This document shows positions 12,601 through 25,133 of a DNA stretch of 64,000 nucleotides, in pieces (the stretch's first letter is position 1; each line of letters begins with the position of its first letter). Below the pieces are notes generated by a model, which searched no databases, was not told the origin of the DNA, and saw only the letters and a list, made by a program, of their open reading frames with translations. The DNA comes from Bryoerythrophyllum caledonicum. Taxonomy: Eukaryota > Streptophyta > Bryopsida > Pottiales > Pottiaceae. The position numbers were made by a program, and so were the translations under genes. The stretch covers positions 17,829,406 through 17,893,405 of the forward strand of contig OZ020514.1 of the NCBI GenBank assembly GCA_963971425.1. Direction: 5' to 3'.

Positions 12601-13322
12601 CGAAGAAGAATGTCTTGGAAACCATGGATTTCTACTTCTGCAACGATGACATCGAAAGGTGTGTGAAGGGTACGAGGCGTGTGTGGGTGGTTCAATACAA
12701 GAAGGGCGTCGATAGGCCTCCGATTCCGGACGTATGGCCTGTCATAGTGGGTACTAATCTGACCCGTGGGGAGATTGAGGATCTGGAAGCGGCTGGATTT
12801 CAACTTCCACAAAAGCAGCAAGTTTCTTCAAGATGTCTATTTACTAACGACAGGCCCCCAAGAGACCTGAGTTCCATCCCAGTGCCAGCGGACGCCAACA
12901 GAATTCCTGCAAAGAGAGATGGTAAGACGGTGAAGCGCACCTCCAAAGTACGCAATGACAAACAAAGGAAGTCCATCGCGTCTATTGATTCCCTAAATGC
13001 TTCCATTAAAGCCATGAGGATGCTCCCAGGTCCGGGCTTGGGGTGCCACATTTCTCTCATTTCATATGGTGATCCGCCCGAAGTTAATACCTACTCCGTC
13101 ACGGTGAGTGCATTCCCTCATTGCACCTGCCCAGCTTTCACAAAGACTTGGAAGGCGTTCCGTGGAAAGAGCCAATACTCCCACTGTAAACATCTCTACT
13201 TCATCTTTCTCGCTATCTGTGGAATTGATCAAACTGTAGAATTCATCCATGCTTCTACCTTTAGTTGGAAGGAGGTCAAGCAGATTCTTGAACGCAGCAT
13301 CCTGACACATCCTTGGACCTAG
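9676..13322 (+). pseudogene. MULE-type transposase gene with GCM/WRKY-like and SWIM zinc fingers, interrupted
   Basis: A single frame runs from the ATG at 9676 to about 11735, broken by TAG 10198-10200, TGA 10927-10929 and TAG 11203-11205, with no frameshift. Order of parts: acidic, proline-rich N-terminus; a Cys/His cluster (TSKCIGHLQCDNVNC ... HLGVHDHPV) like the WRKY-GCM1 fingers known from MULEs; then a DDE-type core with HVYDATYCSVM and FMADGAQASWNAVR, which keep the expected Asp residues. The ORF stops at 11743, probably inside an intron: an acceptor (TTTTGTAG) at 11807 restarts coding with NISIDELAEMPSCNLAETVH, though the donor is unclear. The second exon (11808-13322) ends with a SWIM finger, CTCPAF ... 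HCKH, near 13120-13190. Terminal inverted repeats were not identified. Confidence 0.75.
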
Positions 13323-13559
13323 TCCGGGTCTTTAGCGTATATCAGTAGCGTATACCCTAAATCTACGTGTGAATCTAGGATTAGTTATAGGATAGGTGTT
13401 TGAAAAAAAAAAATCATGACTTTGCTTGTCCTGCACCTTTATATATATCAAGATATTTGTTGTGTTAAAAAATATTAATAGTTTGACCTCACAATATGAT
13501 TTCTCGGTGTTTAGTGGTTATATTCTTACCTATTGGTACGTAGACAAACAATATATTAT

Positions 13560-13800
13560 TCTTTTGGTATCGAGACCCTAAACCGTAACCTCTAGGTACC
13601 GAGAGGTTATACCAAAACCTCTTAGTACCGATCCATTATACTGTAACCTCTTGGTATCCAGAGGTTATACCGTAATCTCTTTGGGTCCAGAGGGTACCCT
13701 AAACCTCTTATGACGTAGAAGTAATTGTATAAACATTGGTACGAAGAGGGTACGGTGTAACCTTTTGGTATCGAGAAGTTTTAAAGTTAGTACAAAATGT
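13560..13800. repeat. Tandem ~44-bp palindromic repeat
   Basis: Four to five degenerate units carry the core AACCTCT-N-GGTA-N-C-AGAGGTT followed by ATACC. The core is an inverted repeat centred on GGTACC. Non-coding. Confidence 0.7.
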
Positions 13801-13884
13801 AGAATCTGTTTTTGAAAAACAGATACCAATCACGGATTTTGGTCATGTCTAAAACAAAAAAGAACCCTAAACCCTGAAAATAGA

Positions 13885-13945
13885 ACGAATATTCCTCGAA
13901 TATTCATTAAATATCCGAATATTCCAGGAATATTCGAATACTTTC
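13885..13945. repeat. Cluster of GAATATTC palindromes
   Basis: About five overlapping GAATATTC or near-matching motifs in 60 bp (for example CGAATATTCCTCGAATATTC). A tract of CTCACCGCT/CTCTCCGCT units follows at 13970-14000, and a related tract lies at 15545-15570. Confidence 0.7.
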
Positions 13946-14459
13946 TGCTCTCCGTGGTTGAATTCTTTGCTCACCGCTCTCCGCTCTCCGCTCACTGCTC
14001 ATGAATAAGACTCCCTCGGGCAAAGAAGAACTTTGAGTGCGCATTGTCCAACGCACAACAATGCAGTCTCGTAATTCAAAGGTTCTTCATGCCTCGTGTC
14101 AACAACTTCAGCACTGGTGAACCTCATCTAGAAGGTGAAAGGTTTTTGATCTTGTGAAGCAAAAGGCTTCAACATAGTCTATGGATTAGATCCGGATGTA
14201 GATGTCTTCATGCATGCTCCTAGTTTGAGCTGGAACAAGATCATATGGGTTGATCAGGTTTTGTTTTTAAAACACTATGGTGCTTAGTATCTCAAGTGTG
14301 TATGTCAAGTGTAGTCTCAATTTGCTACACTTATTTAAGGATGGTGAGACTAAAAGGGCCAGTGGCAAAGTTTCTTTAAAACCATATATTTTTTCCTATC
14401 ATGCTTCATTTCTCATCACTAACAAGCAACAACCCTTGATTAAGGGAACTAGCTTTTCA

Positions 14460-14960
14460 AGTATACTATGCTCTCCCTCTTCCACTTGAACCTATACTAC
14501 AGTCTCCACCACTCTCCAAGTATACTACACTCTCTCTTGCCCACTGTCTCACTTCCACTAACCCTCTCACGTTGTATCAACTCCCACTCACACTCTCCCT
14601 CTCTAAATGTCGTGATTCCCTCTTCCACACTTCTTCACCCACTATCCCCAATCCTTCAACCACTCTCCCATATTGTCCCTTCTCCTTGCTATCCCTTTCT
14701 CTACCTTTTAGGGACTATCCATATTTGTTGTTGTCCCTCTCCTTGACTCTCCCTCTTCCTCTCTCTCTCTTTTGTCCCTCTCTCTCCCTTTCCCTTACTC
14801 TCCCTCCCCTTACTCTTCCTCTCCCATACTCTCATGTACTCTTCATTGATCAATATCCCTCTCCCTCTCTCTATCATAGAATTATGATATTTTTATTACG
14901 ATACAAATTTTGTATTTTTATTTTACTCTTCCCTCCTCCTCCCTCTCTATTTCTATCTTA
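14460..14960. repeat. Pyrimidine-rich low-complexity tract
   Basis: The plus strand is a long C/T-rich run (CTCTCCCTCTCT-like) with little purine. The ORFs here (up to 129 codons, Ser/Leu/Pro only) are composition artefacts. Confidence 0.8.
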
Positions 14961-17830
14961 ATTTTTATTTATTTTTTTGGATTTCTCCTAATTTTCATAA
15001 GAATCCATTATTAAAATTAGCAAAAGAGATAAACTCTATTCGTTAGATTCCTTGTACGATTCCCTCTTGTAATTTTCATGATTTGCTCTTTGTTCACACC
15101 CGTACATTTTAATTAAAATATGTATTTTGATTGTGTTAATAATTCATTTTCTCACCGTGCCCCATTGCATAGTAAACTTTTCTCAAAATGCAAAAATTGT
15201 TCTCCTTAATTACTTTCAATTTTGTTGAAAGGTGAGACAATACATTTCCACACGAGTATGAAAAAAGCAATATGCTAGACATTTATATTGCTAAAAACAG
15301 AATCTTCTCTTCAATCCTAAACCACAATACAACAATGTTGGATCCATTATTCCAAAACATGCAACTTTGATAAACCTCAAGGTACATGTATTGTATAAAT
15401 ACAACCTTTTCATTCAAAACTTCGGCAACAAAATTTGCAGCAACATGTAAACATTCTTCACTAAATATATACATTGTCTTCTAAATTACCCTTGAACCTT
15501 TTACTTTTTAGACCATTTAACAATAAAAACACTCAATCTCTAGGCTCTAGGCTCACCGCTCACCGCTCAAGGCACGCAAATAGCATTGTTCAGATCTATG
15601 TTTTCTTTGAGAGAAGAATCAACTAAATTTAGGACGTGAGGGAGAATTAGATACGATAATGTTCAATCGAGAAATAATACTTCTTGGCTTTGGGAAACCT
15701 ACACATCATACTTTTTGGCTTTCTGAAACCGGCACAACCCTTGTCAATCGACCAACGATTTGGGAAATCCAAAAATCAGTTGGAGAAAATGGTGAGTACC
15801 GGAGTAGGATGTAATAATTGTTGAGGTACTTAAGTAAATTGATGTCACTGAGAAGCTTTTGTCGAAACTTGTCCACCACACATTGTTCTTGAAGCTCTCA
15901 ATAGACTTTGACATTGACAAAGGACCCACGGTGCTTGAGGCTTGGACTCTTGGTCAAGCCTTTCTTACGTTACGTTACCTCAACATTGCCAAAAAAACAT
16001 ATCATCAAATACCTCTACCACTTCAATCCATATTTCCTGAAATACACCCAGATTTCTATAATCAGTACATTTGCGCTAGACATTCAAAATGAATATTAAC
16101 AATGTATCTAGGTGATATACAAGTAGCTTGTTTCATTTTCTCTAAGAATGACTTTCAATATTGTTGATAAAGAGACTGCAAAGTTAAGAATGTACCTATT
16201 GAATAAACACATGAATTGTTGCACCCTCAAATTTGTCTACAAACCATCTTCCAGTAATGATTAAAACCATATGCTTCACTGTCTTCATTGTAGCCTGCAA
16301 AATCTAGACGCTTAAGAGCGACATTACCACTTCTAGACAAGAAAAATTGCCAGAAAATCATCAATTGAACTTTTGCATCTCTTTTTGAGAAATTGATTAG
16401 AGGCATAAAAACATAAAATCCTTCTTATACAACAGCCATGTCTATCAAAAAAAGGAAAAGAAAGAGAATAAGAAGTGAGGCCAACACACCTTACATTCTC
16501 TTTTATAATGGACTAGTGGCCTTCAATTTCCTTACAATTAGTTGGTAAAATCTTCACCATCTTACACACTAAAATCCTTGCTTGATTTTTAAATCCTCAC
16601 AACCTAAAAATTCTAGCAACAACCAACCAAAGACACAAAAAAAAAAACAACTTGTGAATGTCAGAGGTGTCATTAGAGACCTAATAATATACACAAAAAT
16701 GATATCAATTTATGCAAAACAAAATTAAATCAAACAACTTTATTTAACTTTTTGTAATTTTTGAGCAACAATTTATAAACTCCACGAATCTTTACATCAA
16801 CATTATCACCTTTTTTTCCATAACTAATTTTTTAACTCTTTCTACCAAAGATTCATTTGTTTGAATACTCATATCTATTCTCAAAAATCTTGATACAATT
16901 TTTGATGGAAGAGCCGCATAAAAATCGGTTTTAACCTGCATAATTATTTTTATGACTCCATTATAAACACCAAAATCTACAACACATTTATATGAGGATA
17001 TCACAAATTTACAACCTATTCATTTGAAATCCGCATCCTTATTGGTTAATCTTCATAACCATTGAATATTGAGGCCCAAATACTATATGTATGGGATTTA
17101 TGATCATTACTTTAATATAAACAAATGGTACAATTTTATATGTATATGTTAAATGACTTGCAAAACTATTAGATGCTTGTTATAAATCAAAAAACTGAAA
17201 TTGTGGTAAGTTTGGAATATTTTCTTTGATAACTTCATTTCAGGTGGTTTTAAATAATTTTGTTAAATAATTTATTGTAAATATCTGTGATCCGTGTAAC
17301 TATTTCTTCCTAATCATTCTTCCATTGTTGAATCTCCAACATTGTTTTTGAAAAACTAGGAACATAAATTTCCTATGATTAACCTTTATTCATTCTTGTA
17401 CAATAAATTTCAATTTAAAATTAGTTCATTAAAAAAAAGTTAAATAAAATATAAGCATGTATAAAAAATTCAATAATTTTCCTCCTTTCCACCCAAGCAC
17501 ATACATATTTCTAGGTCAATGAGCCTTGTTTCTTCTTCAAACTGCAGCATTTTTTATGCCTATAGAAATTAGTGGTTATCAATTGAAATTCTTATATAAC
17601 ATTCCCTGAAATTGTATCAAATGGACAATATCATACCACCAAAACAACATCTTATATTGCTTTATCTCAAATTACAATGTTCATCTTTTGTAAATACAAA
17701 AAAAGTCATTAGAACATTTATTCCAAATAATTCCTAAAAAACTCTCCAATACTTGTCTTCTTAGGAATGAGAATAAATTGCCTGCAAATCAAGATGCAAA
17801 TATATTATTTAAATATCAGTATGTAAATAT
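14961..17830. other. AT-rich DNA without recognisable genes
   Basis: Only short ORFs of up to 77 codons with no motifs. There are A-runs (near 16630) and scattered low-complexity stretches. I see no intact element, RNA gene or strong repeat. Confidence 0.5.
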
Positions 17831-17835
17831 TACAA

Positions 17836-20698
17836 TTATATATTATTCAATATGTAAATTAAATAGGGGTGATTCCTTGAAGTAGTGCGGTGATCTATCA
17901 TTGCTTGCTCACACAAAGTTTGAAATTTACCAAAGAATTGACGTCCTTGGTCTGTGAGCACTTCCGCTGGAGCTCCAAAGCGAGTCTGTATACGATGAAG
18001 GAAAGAGTAAATTGCCCCTTCACTGAATTTGTCAGGCAAGGCTATCAACTCAATCAACTTTGAAAAGTGATCAATCATCATTCACACATACTTGTTGTAT
18101 CGAGGTGTCACTGGCAGTGGAAGTGCAAAATCCAAACTCCACCTATATTCCAAGCCCATAATTGATAATGGTTGCAACCGTAGCATTAGAGCGTTAAAAG
18201 ACGCTCACACACGATCAGACACCATACACCAAGCCACCAAAGCTTGAATTTATGACTCCATTTCTCGCCACCAATAGTGAAACTGAAGCAAGCTGTAAGT
18301 CCTCCGCAGTCCAAAGTGCCCAAGGTCTTCATGTGTGTCCTTAATAAGCTTCACTCTCTCCAATGGAGTCGACACAATCTTCCGTGTGCCGTCCGGCCAC
18401 ACTCTCAAAAGGTGAATCCTCTCCTATACGAACCGCTTGGCTCGTTGTTAGACCCAATCTCTCTCCTTAGCAAACCACGTGGGCACCACTTTTCTATTCC
18501 TCAAAAAGCGCATCACGTTCCTCTTCTCATAAATATCTTTGGCACCCCCAGATTTTTCACCTTCATCCCCATTTAGTGCGGCTATAGTAGCTTCTCCAAT
18601 GTCATTGCCATGCATCGCCAACACACTTAGAAAGGCCGAACAATGCCAACTTGGCACCGGATCAGCTTCATCCTCACCGTGTCACCTAGCGCCTGCAGCA
18701 TCTGCTTGGTTTGGAATTGGATTGTGGCTAAGGTCATCGGCAACCATTTTCACCAATCCCGCTTTGTGCACCATCTTGAAGTTGTACTCCATCAACATCA
18801 AGGCCCACCGCGCTAGTTTCCTTGTTAGTTTGTCAGACTTCATCCACCACTTTAAAAATAGATGATATGTAACCAACATAGTCTCATTACCATACAGATA
18901 ACACCAAAAATGAGCAATTGCCTATATCGCGGCCAAGCATTCTCCTTCATACGAGCTATACTGAGCCTCCACGTTGTTGTTAGACCGACTCGCGTATGCG
19001 ATCCTAAACTCCTTCTCGTCGTCATTCATTTGCATTAACACTGCGCAGATGCCCAACGCACTCCACTTTGTATGTCGCTGGTAAGTCTTTCCTGCTATCG
19101 GCCTTTGATGTATAGGTGCCGATGCCAAGCGGTCCTTCAACTCTTGAAAGGCCGCCTCTTGCTTATCTCCTCAGATCCAAGGTTGATCATTCCTTGCCAA
19201 CATGGTCAATGGCTTGGCAATAGCATTGAAAGTCTTTGCATACTTTCTATAGTAGTCACACAACCCCAAGAATGCACGTAGCCTACTAATATTCCTTGGT
19301 CTAGGAATAGACATCACTACTTCAATTTTGCTAGCCACCACACCTAATCCACTTAGGTATATTATGTTGCCTAAGTACACGATGCGGTCGAAGTAGAATT
19401 TGCACCTACTAGGGTGCAACTTAAAACCATGGAGCCTCAATCTAGGAAACACTTACATCAAGTGTAGCCTATACTGCCTTTGATTCTTAATAAAGACAAC
19501 AATGTCGACAATGAAGCATCTCACAAAATCCAGGCCTGAGAATACTCGGTCCATTATCCTCTGGATTTTGGCGGGCGCATTCTTTGATCCAAATGGTAAA
19601 CTTCCATTGGAACAACCGGTCCTTCCCATCTTTGTTAATGTCCCAACACGGGGTCATTTCCTTGTCTTCCTCTCAGAGTCCACTCTGGTGGTATCTTCAG
19701 CGCAAGTCCAAGATATTAAACACTTTGGCGTGACCAATAGCTTCAAAGTACTTCTCTGGTATTGGCATGGCATAACAATCGGACTTGGTGAATTTATTAA
19801 TCCTCCTATATTCGCCGCACATCGTCTTCTCGATCCAATTATCGTAGCCATGCTTCTTAGATGGCATAATCGTTATCGATGCATACTCACAATCCGGTGG
19901 AGCTAACTCCACTAGCCCTGCAGCTACCAACTCCTCTCTATAAGCAGGTATCATCCTTCGTTCAACGTCACTATACTTGTATGGTTTTCAATAAATTTGT
20001 GCTTTGTCTTTCAAGTTGATACGTACTTCTTGCCCCTTCAACACTCCTAGGTCTTCTAGACTAAAGGCTAAACAAAGAGGGGTCTGGAGGAACATGAGTT
20101 TGTTTGGAGCGTGTTTTTCTTTCTTTGGTTGCTATTCAATGTCAGATGGAGAAAGCTCTTCTTCCGCCATCCACATCATGCCAATCTCCTCCATTTGATG
20201 AATTGTGTATTCTTCCATACACATCTTCTCCACAGCTTCCTCCAAATCCCTATTTTTGTGGGCCAGCCCCCTACTTTGGCTCCAATCCTCCACTCTATCG
20301 TGAGGATCCTCAATCTTGGGCGTTGCAAGAAGATTCGCGGTACCGTACATGTTCAATGAGTGAGGTGCCAAGGCCCTCTCGCCCCCAACCACTTTGCCTA
20401 TTACTCTGACAAAGACAAATGGTTGTCCGGCCGCCCTCAACTCATAAAGTCCCATGTAACCGGTGAAACTAGAAACAAACCGCTTCAGCTCAGCCACCAC
20501 CAACGAGACAATCCAGGTCGAGCAATTTAAATCCATTGCTTGCCCAAGTAAAAATCGTCGTTGTTGTTTCAAAATGTCGGGCGCATTGATCGTGCCCGTG
20601 GAACATGGTCGTCTCGTTGCATCAAATACTCCAAGAATCTTTGATGACTTGTACAACATTCTTCTGAAGCTGAATCGTGGTTCTCCACGACACTTCAA
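17836..20698 (-). mobile_element. Decayed Ty3/gypsy polyprotein fragment (RT, RNase H, integrase)
   Basis: Reading leftwards: a pol-proximal piece (20698-20132) with no sure domain; RT fingers/palm at 19954-19697 (YRRINKFT, ending NILDLR); RT palm/thumb at 19700-19171, where the catalytic box reads FIVDIVVF instead of the usual (Y/F)xDD; RNase H at 19140-18682; the integrase zinc region near 18360-18230 (HEDLGHFG); and the integrase core at 18081-17836 (MIDHFSKL, DQGRQFFGKF, IDHRTTSRNHP). From 19452 to 17836 everything sits in one frame, cut by stops including 18448 (TAA), 18424 (TAG), 18250 (TAA), 18205 (TGA) and 18082 (TGA). One frame change separates it from the upstream RT part. No LTRs could be assigned. 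Non-functional. Confidence 0.85.
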
Positions 20699-20719
20699 TG
20701 CGAGGTTGATACATGTCCT

Positions 20720-22808
20720 AGTCTAGTGGTTCGTAATTCTCAAAATCAACCGAAATTAACCTTAAGCAAGCCCACCTTACTAAATCGTTTCTAGGGATTT
20801 TTATCGTGCATCAAACTCTTTAAATCTTAACAACAATTCACACTTAATACCTCGGCACAACCGGAGGATGGCTTCTCTAGAACTCTAGTAACCGGTAACA
20901 AATAACCATAAGTGTTTCAGTCAAACTCTATTGAGCGTCAGAGTAGATTTTTGGTAAGTTTTTCCAGTGCCCGGAAATTCACTACCCTCCGTTCTCGTAG
21001 TCCAGAGGCCACAATATCCACAATCTAACCTTACACCTTGAAAGAGTTAAAAGGTCGCAGCCGGTTTACTAGTCTTCACAATCTACCGGGAACTTGTTCT
21101 TGTAAACCGGTCACGCAAGCCCGGTTTCCAACTACAACCACACCCAATGAATCAAACCAAGAAGATACAAGACTCACAACAAGTTAGTACTAAACAAATC
21201 ATATGAGCAAGACAACCTTCCACGGGGATCGTTAGAACTCGTCCACTACAAGGAAAACAACCCCAAATTCTCCGAACTCAGGCTTAGCCGGGATCTCTCC
21301 GGGTGTACCGAGAGGGGGGATACCACCCTTCCTCCCCACCAATCTAAGCACTTGCCACTTAAGCGAGGCTATCATAAATAGCCGTGGGCTTCCCGGATCC
21401 CATCCGGGAAAGCAACTTTTCCCAATTCCACTGTTGAAGGGTCTAGATCATAGATTTTGAATCTCACTCCACCTATCTAACCTGGATATCCTACACCCTC
21501 AGGATGTCACTACTCACACTTAATCACATAGCACACAGCAAGTCACAACATTGCACACCTAGCAAAGACACACTAAAAGGACTCAACTCTCTCTCGGTCA
21601 ACTCAGACAAGCTCAACAAAGACTCTAGACAGAAGCAATGAAGCCAAGACACAAGCACATCAACAAAGAGAAGAGTTTTTAACATAAGAGCCCAAGGCTC
21701 TTGAAGTACACAAAGGCTACCAGCTATCCTCCAAAACTAGATTTCCAAAAGGTGGAAATGGCATCTAAAGCGTGCACAAAAGTCAATAGCTACCCTCCAA
21801 ACATAGACCCACTAAAAGACAAAACGGCATCTAGATCCTAAATCCAAGGATAACCTAGTCACCAGCGGATTACCGGTAGACCGGTAAGCCGGAAGACTCC
21901 CAGTCTCGGTACCGGTGAACTTTTCCCTAACAAAAGCAAGTAGCCAGATAAACCAGCCAAGTGGTAGTGACCGGGTGCGCCATGGGGCCCCATCGACATC
22001 ACTACTCTCACCCTAGTGTTTAAATCTAGCAACTTGAAACAACATCCCATCAACCGGTCGGATAAATCAACAATAACACATTACATATAACAAAGACTCA
22101 ACCGGAAGACTCTTCCGATTGATACGTATAGGGATTGTCTCTACGGTTGAAAGTACCCACATGGTCGAGAGAATCCACCGGGAGGTCGGATGTCTCAATT
22201 GGGAGGTCTACCGTTGGAGTGAGGATATCTACCGGGAGGTTGGGTGTATCTATAGATACATGCAAAGTCTCTTTAAGCTCAATTAATATTGCCACAAAGG
22301 ACTCCACCAAGGACTCCGGGGTTGAGGACGGGAGGTCTACCGGTTCTTTCCCGGTAGAAGTTATCGGGAGGTTTCGTTTTCTTTCATAGACTTTCACGCC
22401 CTACTTCTTGGAAGATGGGGAATCCACCCGATTCACCGATAGAGCCATATTGTCCGGGGTGGATAAAATTTGCGAAATGCTTGTATTTCCACCAATCTCC
22501 CTATTAACTTATTACAAACTCTAGTCCGGCCCGGAAACACAAGTCTACCGGTCAACCGGTGGACAACTCCGGAACACTTTGCTAGAATATGTGGATATAG
22601 GTGTCTCACATATCTAGCAACATACTAACAACACAAGATCACATAAAATCGTAACAAGGAGAGGACTTTGGAGACAAAGACTTAGAAAGAGATTTTCCCG
22701 GTTGGCCGGGAAGACCGGGAAAAAGATAGGAAATGTGGGCAAGACCTAAAAATGATTGGAGGATGGAGAAAACTTAAAAGAATGACTTGCCACCAGGCTA
22801 TGACAATA
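20720..22808. repeat. CCGG/ACCGGT-rich non-coding tract
   Basis: Many copies of ACCGGT, CCGGGA or CCGGTT, for example around 20890, 21110, 21870-21910, 22160-22350, 22540 and 22700. No convincing ORF. It may be the untranslated part or LTR of the older gypsy element to its left; similar sequence (TACCCGGGG, CCGGGA) resumes after 42.3 kb. Confidence 0.55.
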
Positions 22809-22813
22809 GGCAA
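22809..22813. other. Target-site duplication GGCAA (left)
   Basis: GGCAA lies immediately before the LTR start TGTAGCG. The same five bases follow the other LTR at 42256-42260. Five bases is the usual size for Ty3/gypsy integrases. Confidence 0.95.
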
Positions 22814-24800
22814 TGTAGCGATGGTTTTCACCACTCTAAGAAAACACCCAAGTGTACCCACACCTCATAGGATTCGTTACGGGGATGATCATACGCCTAG
22901 TTTTAAGTATTTGGAGATTAATTGTGTCGTTAAAGCTATCTTTTTAGTTAATTCTTAAGGTTATCTATCTATTTTTAGGGAATTAGGGCGGTTAGCATCA
23001 CTCTTAAGGGATCCACCCACAAAGTCTAATCCCAAAGGATCTCTCGTGCCTTAAGACGGAACATTAGTCCTTCTAAGATTGTGCTTATGCCACTAATCCT
23101 TAAACACTTGCCACCCTGGGCTAATGGAAGTTTCCATTAAGTCTCATTGCATTGGTTCTTTTAATTACAATCTTTAAGAATTCAAATTCTTACCTCATGC
23201 AAAATTGCTCCACTTTTCACGTCCGTCCACTAAATCCACGTAATCACGTTCTTAAGACAAGGATTAGTCTCAAAAATCACATACACAAGTTAACTTAAGT
23301 CTTAAGGAATTTCAGCTCTTAAGTCTCCACTTAAGTTCACCTTTCCACAATTATCCCTTAAAGACCACGGTGTTCCACACTTATTCGTACCACTTAGTCT
23401 TTAAGATGTCTGAATTTTACTTAAGACTTCGCTCTTAGTTGACTCCATGTTCTTAAGAACACAGTTTCTGTCCTTGAGTTCTTAAGCACTCACTTACTCA
23501 ATCGGGACTGATTCTTAAGAACCTGTACTGTCTAGACCAATTCAGCCCTACAGTGTTCTTAAGTTTCTGTCATAAGACTTCCAGAATCGGGAATGCATCT
23601 CACTGAATGCAAATGATGTCCCATATTCTCACTCATACGGATCTTAAGTCCCAGCCCTTAAACTTAAGGGTCTACTGGTACTTAAGATCTCAATCTTCAT
23701 AAGCTTATGTATCCAAACTTGGACTTAAGATTCTTAAGTTTCTATGTTCTGTTCTTAAGTCTTTCTTTGGGATTTATTCCTTATTTTCTCTCTTATGCTA
23801 GATTCTTTTAAATACTCACAACTTAGCCTACCTTAGAGAATCCATTCTATTAAGGTTAGACTTAATGCCAATTTTTTGTATGCATAATATGACACTCTTG
23901 CCATGCATCAAGGTATGCCACTCTTGATGTTTATTGCATCAAATTGCATTAACATGAATAAGAACTCCATTCTTATTCTTATGATACTCAAGTTATGCTC
24001 ACTCACACTCGAGATCTTATTAAGTACTTATGCATCACACATCTCATGTACTAAGTCACTTAATTTCACATTATCTCCATTAATCTTCACACTCATGATT
24101 AATGCTCCAACACACACACAAGGTCACACACACGACCTTAGTAGTTAGGGTATTTCCCTAACTTATTTCATGAAGAATAAATATACCATGCATTCATGCA
24201 TAGGAATTTTATCCACAATTAATACCTAATGCATGCACTTGTATTTACAACACACAATGTCAAATTTATGCAATGAAGTTCACATAATATTGCAATTATA
24301 CATATAACTCAAGTCACAAGACTCTACATATGCAAATTCAATAACAATTATATATTCATATATAAAATTAAATACTCTTACAACATTAAGAGTCATCAAC
24401 TAGCTCTTTCACCTAAAGCTAGGGCTCACTCCAACCTTCCTTCAAGGAATTTCTATGGTAATGGCCAAGAATGCTAAAAATTCAAGCTAGTCATTCTACT
24501 CAACATCCAAGAGGCACACCTCTTGGCAAGAGGTTTTTCCTATCATTAACCATTAAGATTAATTCCACTAAATCTTCACATCTCTTCATATCTATTCATG
24601 AAAAGGTACAACCTATCCAAAGGGTGCGAGTCCAACCCTTTTCCCATTATTTCCTTATTCTTGGATATGAATAGGTACTTTCCACCTAATTATCTACTTA
24701 GTGTAAACTTAATCATTAATTTTTTAATTCTCCATATATCTACAACCCTTTTTACACTTAATTTTTGGAAAAAAGCTAATTTTGTCATTTTGGCTCTACA
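22814..24800 (-). repeat. 3' LTR of the young retrotransposon
   Basis: 1,987 bp, starting TGTAGCGATGG and ending GGCTCTACA on the plus strand. It matches 40269-42255 at a constant offset of 17,455 with no indel. Three substitutions were noticed (near the left end, and two around 24745-24770). It holds about 19 CTTAAG hexamers between 22953 and 23765. The ORFs of 60-80 codons inside it are not believed to be coding. Confidence 0.95.
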
Positions 24801-24815
24801 TAGCCCTCCTCTTAG
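24801..24815 (-). promoter_or_regulatory. Polypurine tract
   Basis: On the minus strand this reads AAGAGGAGGG and abuts the 3' LTR, as expected for the plus-strand DNA primer site of an LTR retrotransposon. Confidence 0.75.
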
Positions 24816-25101
24816 CTTGGAGACGTCCTCGTCGACTTCAACGACCTTGGTCCTTGAACTTGATCTTTTGCACTCCATCTTCCTTTCTATCATTTTTCTC
24901 GTAGTCTCTTTATGCTCCATGTAGCATTTTTTCTTTCTTGTCTTTCTCCTTTAAGAATTGTTGATATTCTCCATTTGCTTTCCATTGTTCTCTTCTTTAA
25001 TAAGTATGTCTTATACATACTTGGCTTCAAGTTTCTCCTTTTAACTTAACTCTTTTAGTTAAGTCTTCCACTTTTATACTTCCATAATTTTTTCATAATA
25101 A

Positions 25102-25133
<32 letters not shown>

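Noticed and set aside
14468-14961. Ser/Leu/Pro-rich ORFs of up to 129 codons
   Set aside because: They are produced by the pyrimidine-rich tract.
22814-24800. ORFs of 60-108 codons inside the LTRs
   Set aside because: They are present twice only because the LTRs are duplicated. No motifs, low complexity, and wrong strand for the element.
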